Below, in pieces: positions 23,321 to 24,510 of a DNA stretch of 24,510 nt. The translations under genes and the position numbers were made by a program. This DNA comes from Candidatus Schekmanbacteria bacterium (GTDB taxonomy: Bacteria; Schekmanbacteria; GWA2-38-11; J061). Location of the stretch: positions 1 to 24,510 of the forward strand of contig RFHX01000160.1 of assembly GCA_003695725.1 (NCBI GenBank). The letters run 5' to 3'. The notes below the pieces were generated by a model that saw nothing but the letters and a program-made list of their open reading frames with translations, ran no database searches and was not told the DNA's origin. Positions within the stretch are counted from its first letter, which is position 1; every line of letters starts with the position of its first letter.

Positions 23321-24262
23321 TTAGCCTTTTTTCTTTTTTGATTTTTTTTTATCTTCCCAAAGAACGATCGCATTTCGTCCTGAGTGTTTTGCCTGATATA
23401 ATGCTCTATCTGCTTTTTTTATTAGCTCTTCCTTGTTTTCAGCATCTTCAGGGAAACCGGCGATTCCTATACTGACAGTTACTTCTAACTCAGACAAGTA
23501 TTTCTTTTTTTTAAAGGCTTTTCCGATTTCACTCCTGATTCTTTCAGCAAAGGGTAGGGTGTTTTTTTTCTTAGTTTCAGGTATGATTATGGCAAATTCG
23601 TCTCCTCCATATCTTGAAACCAAATCAGTATTACGGGAGACATTTTTTAAAGTATTTGCTACATCCTTTAAAATTTCATCTCCTTCCTGATGCCCTTTTT
23701 TATCGTTGACTTCCTTGAAATTGTCGATATCGAGCATTAGGAGTGAAAAATTCTTTTTATATCGTGATGAACGTGAGATTTCATTTTCCAAAAGTTCATT
23801 GAAAAATCTAAAGTTTGATAATCCTGTTAATCCATCTACTCTTGAAAGATTTTTGTAATATTCCGCTTCATTTGCTTTTTTCAAAAGAAGCCGCCTTTCA
23901 ATGGCTTTTCTAACGATGATTTGTGTGAGATCAGGATTGACAGGTTTCAGCAGATAATCATATGCACCTTTTTTCATTGCGGATATTGCTACATTTACAT
24001 GGTCGGACAGTGTTGTAGCAATTATATCACAGCCCGGTTTTGCATTATTTATACAGGTAAGCAATTCTTCACTTTTGTTTCCGGGAAAGTCCATCGACAA
24101 GATTATAAGACTGAAATTGTTTTTTCTAATAGCTGATAATACGCCGTCAACAGTATTGGTACAGGTAACTGAAAATTTGTTTTTTGTAAGGATCTTTTTC
24201 AAATAATCAGCTGATTCCTCTTCACTTTCAACTACAAGTATCTTATCAGGATTAGGAGACAT
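23321..24262 (-). CDS. Diguanylate cyclase with degenerate receiver domain
   Basis: The 313-residue protein has an N-terminal response-regulator receiver fold (about 6-125) and a C-terminal GGDEF domain (about 138-305) that makes cyclic di-GMP from GTP. The GGDEF signature is intact (219-223), with the metal-binding D178 in LMLDIDNFK and an inhibitory I-site RNTD (210-213), so an active, product-inhibited enzyme is expected. The receiver keeps the KP pair (106-107), but its phosphoacceptor position is Ser56 in ILSMDFPG rather than Asp, and the acidic pocket reads VVESEE. The ATG at 24262 is chosen for its strong GGAAGGAAG ribosome binding site. Alternatives at 24286 (ATG) and 24298 (TTG) lack one. 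The C-terminus is lysine-rich. Confidence 0.9.
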   Translation of the reverse strand: MSPNPDKILVVESEEESADYLKKILTKNKFSVTCTNTVDGVLSAIRKNNFSLIILSMDFPGNKSEELLTCINNAKPGCDIIATTLSDHVNVAISAMKKGAYDYLLKPVNPDLTQIIVRKAIERRLLLKKANEAEYYKNLSRVDGLTGLSNFRFFNELLENEISRSSRYKKNFSLLMLDIDNFKEVNDKKGHQEGDEILKDVANTLKNVSRNTDLVSRYGGDEFAIIIPETKKKNTLPFAERIRSEIGKAFKKKKYLSELEVTVSIGIAGFPEDAENKEELIKKADRALYQAKHSGRNAIVLWEDKKKSKKKKG

Positions 24263-24330
24263 TCTTCCTTCCTTATCAATTTTCATCCAAGCTAACAAAA
24301 AAATAATAACTTCTATAGAAATTCATTGCT

Positions 24331-24360
24331 ATTTTAGTATGCTAATAATTCTGTTATCAA
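24331..24360 (-). promoter_or_regulatory. Possible promoter of the diguanylate cyclase gene
   Basis: On the minus strand TTGATA (24355-24360) is followed by an 18-base spacer and TAAAAT (24331-24336), each one mismatch from consensus. Transcription would start near 24324, about 60 bases before the chosen ATG. The surrounding DNA is very AT-rich, so chance matches are likely. Confidence 0.4.
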
Positions 24361-24406
24361 GCATTTTTTGTTTGTGAATAATGGTAATGTCAATTTTTAT
24401 GAGTCA

Positions 24407-24508
24407 ATGAGAAAGGAGGGACAGTATATTATTTATGTTTATGCAAATTTCACTGCGCTGTTATTATTATCCCTTACAATTAGTTTTATAAAACAAAAGA
24501 TGCTGTAA
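24407..24508 (+). CDS. Doubtful small membrane peptide ORF
   Basis: An ATG at 24407 opens a 33-codon frame ending in TAA at 24506-24508. The peptide would have a short charged start (MRKEGQ) and one hydrophobic stretch (ANFTALLLLSLTISFI) that could span the membrane. There is no ribosome binding site before the ATG; the perfect AGGAGG nearby (24415-24420 region) lies inside the frame. The rest of 24263-24510 holds only the leader and possible promoter of the minus-strand cyclase gene. I would not treat this as a gene without expression or conservation evidence. Confidence 0.12.
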   Translation: MRKEGQYIIYVYANFTALLLLSLTISFIKQKML

Positions 24509-24510
24509 TC

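Overview
The window holds an almost complete division and cell wall (dcw) cluster on the + strand (about 57-16836), followed by accessory genes. Gene order is mraZ, rsmH, ftsL, ftsI, murE, murF, murD, ftsW, murG, murC, murB, ddl, ftsQ, ftsA, ftsZ. Most junctions overlap or are separated by a few bases, and no internal terminator is visible, so this is probably one long translationally coupled transcript. A sigma70-like promoter and a two-copy TGGGA direct repeat, matching the known MraZ operator pattern, lie in front of mraZ. The cluster encodes most of the cytoplasmic route from UDP-MurNAc to lipid II (MurB to MurG plus Ddl) and the core divisome (FtsL, FtsI, FtsW, FtsQ, FtsA, FtsZ). The notable gap is mraY: murF runs directly into murD where mraY normally sits, so lipid I synthesis must be encoded elsewhere.

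After ftsZ comes a radical SAM protein with an N-terminal B12-binding-like domain (16885-18513, +). It converges, across 18 bases, with a minus-strand pair that looks like the electron-bifurcating NADH-dependent ferredoxin:NADP+ oxidoreductase NfnAB (18532-20798), which has its own good promoter. Further minus-strand genes are a two-gene operon of an M48 lipoprotein metalloprotease with a C-terminal LysM domain and a TIM-barrel sugar isomerase-like protein (20917-23183), and then a response-regulator-like diguanylate cyclase with a degenerate receiver domain (23321-24262).

The organism is an AT-rich bacterium with DAP-type peptidoglycan (DNPR motif in MurE) and probably a Gram-negative-type envelope. 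The presence of ftsA with ftsQ, the murC-murB-ddl-ftsQ order, the M48 lipoprotein and the NfnAB pair fit an anaerobic deltaproteobacterium-like or candidate-phylum lineage. That placement is inference; no rRNA or other decisive marker is present. Base composition and codon use look uniform by eye, and I see no mobile elements, CRISPR arrays, tRNAs or rRNAs. No gap between genes exceeds 300 bases. The most unusual features are the missing mraY, a duplicated C-terminal-peptide-like motif in FtsZ, a near-duplication of the ftsA start region that creates an overlapping 15-codon minicistron, a Cys in place of the usual Ser in MurB, and the GGDEF protein with a Ser at the phosphoacceptor position. 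None of these by itself demonstrates a new system.
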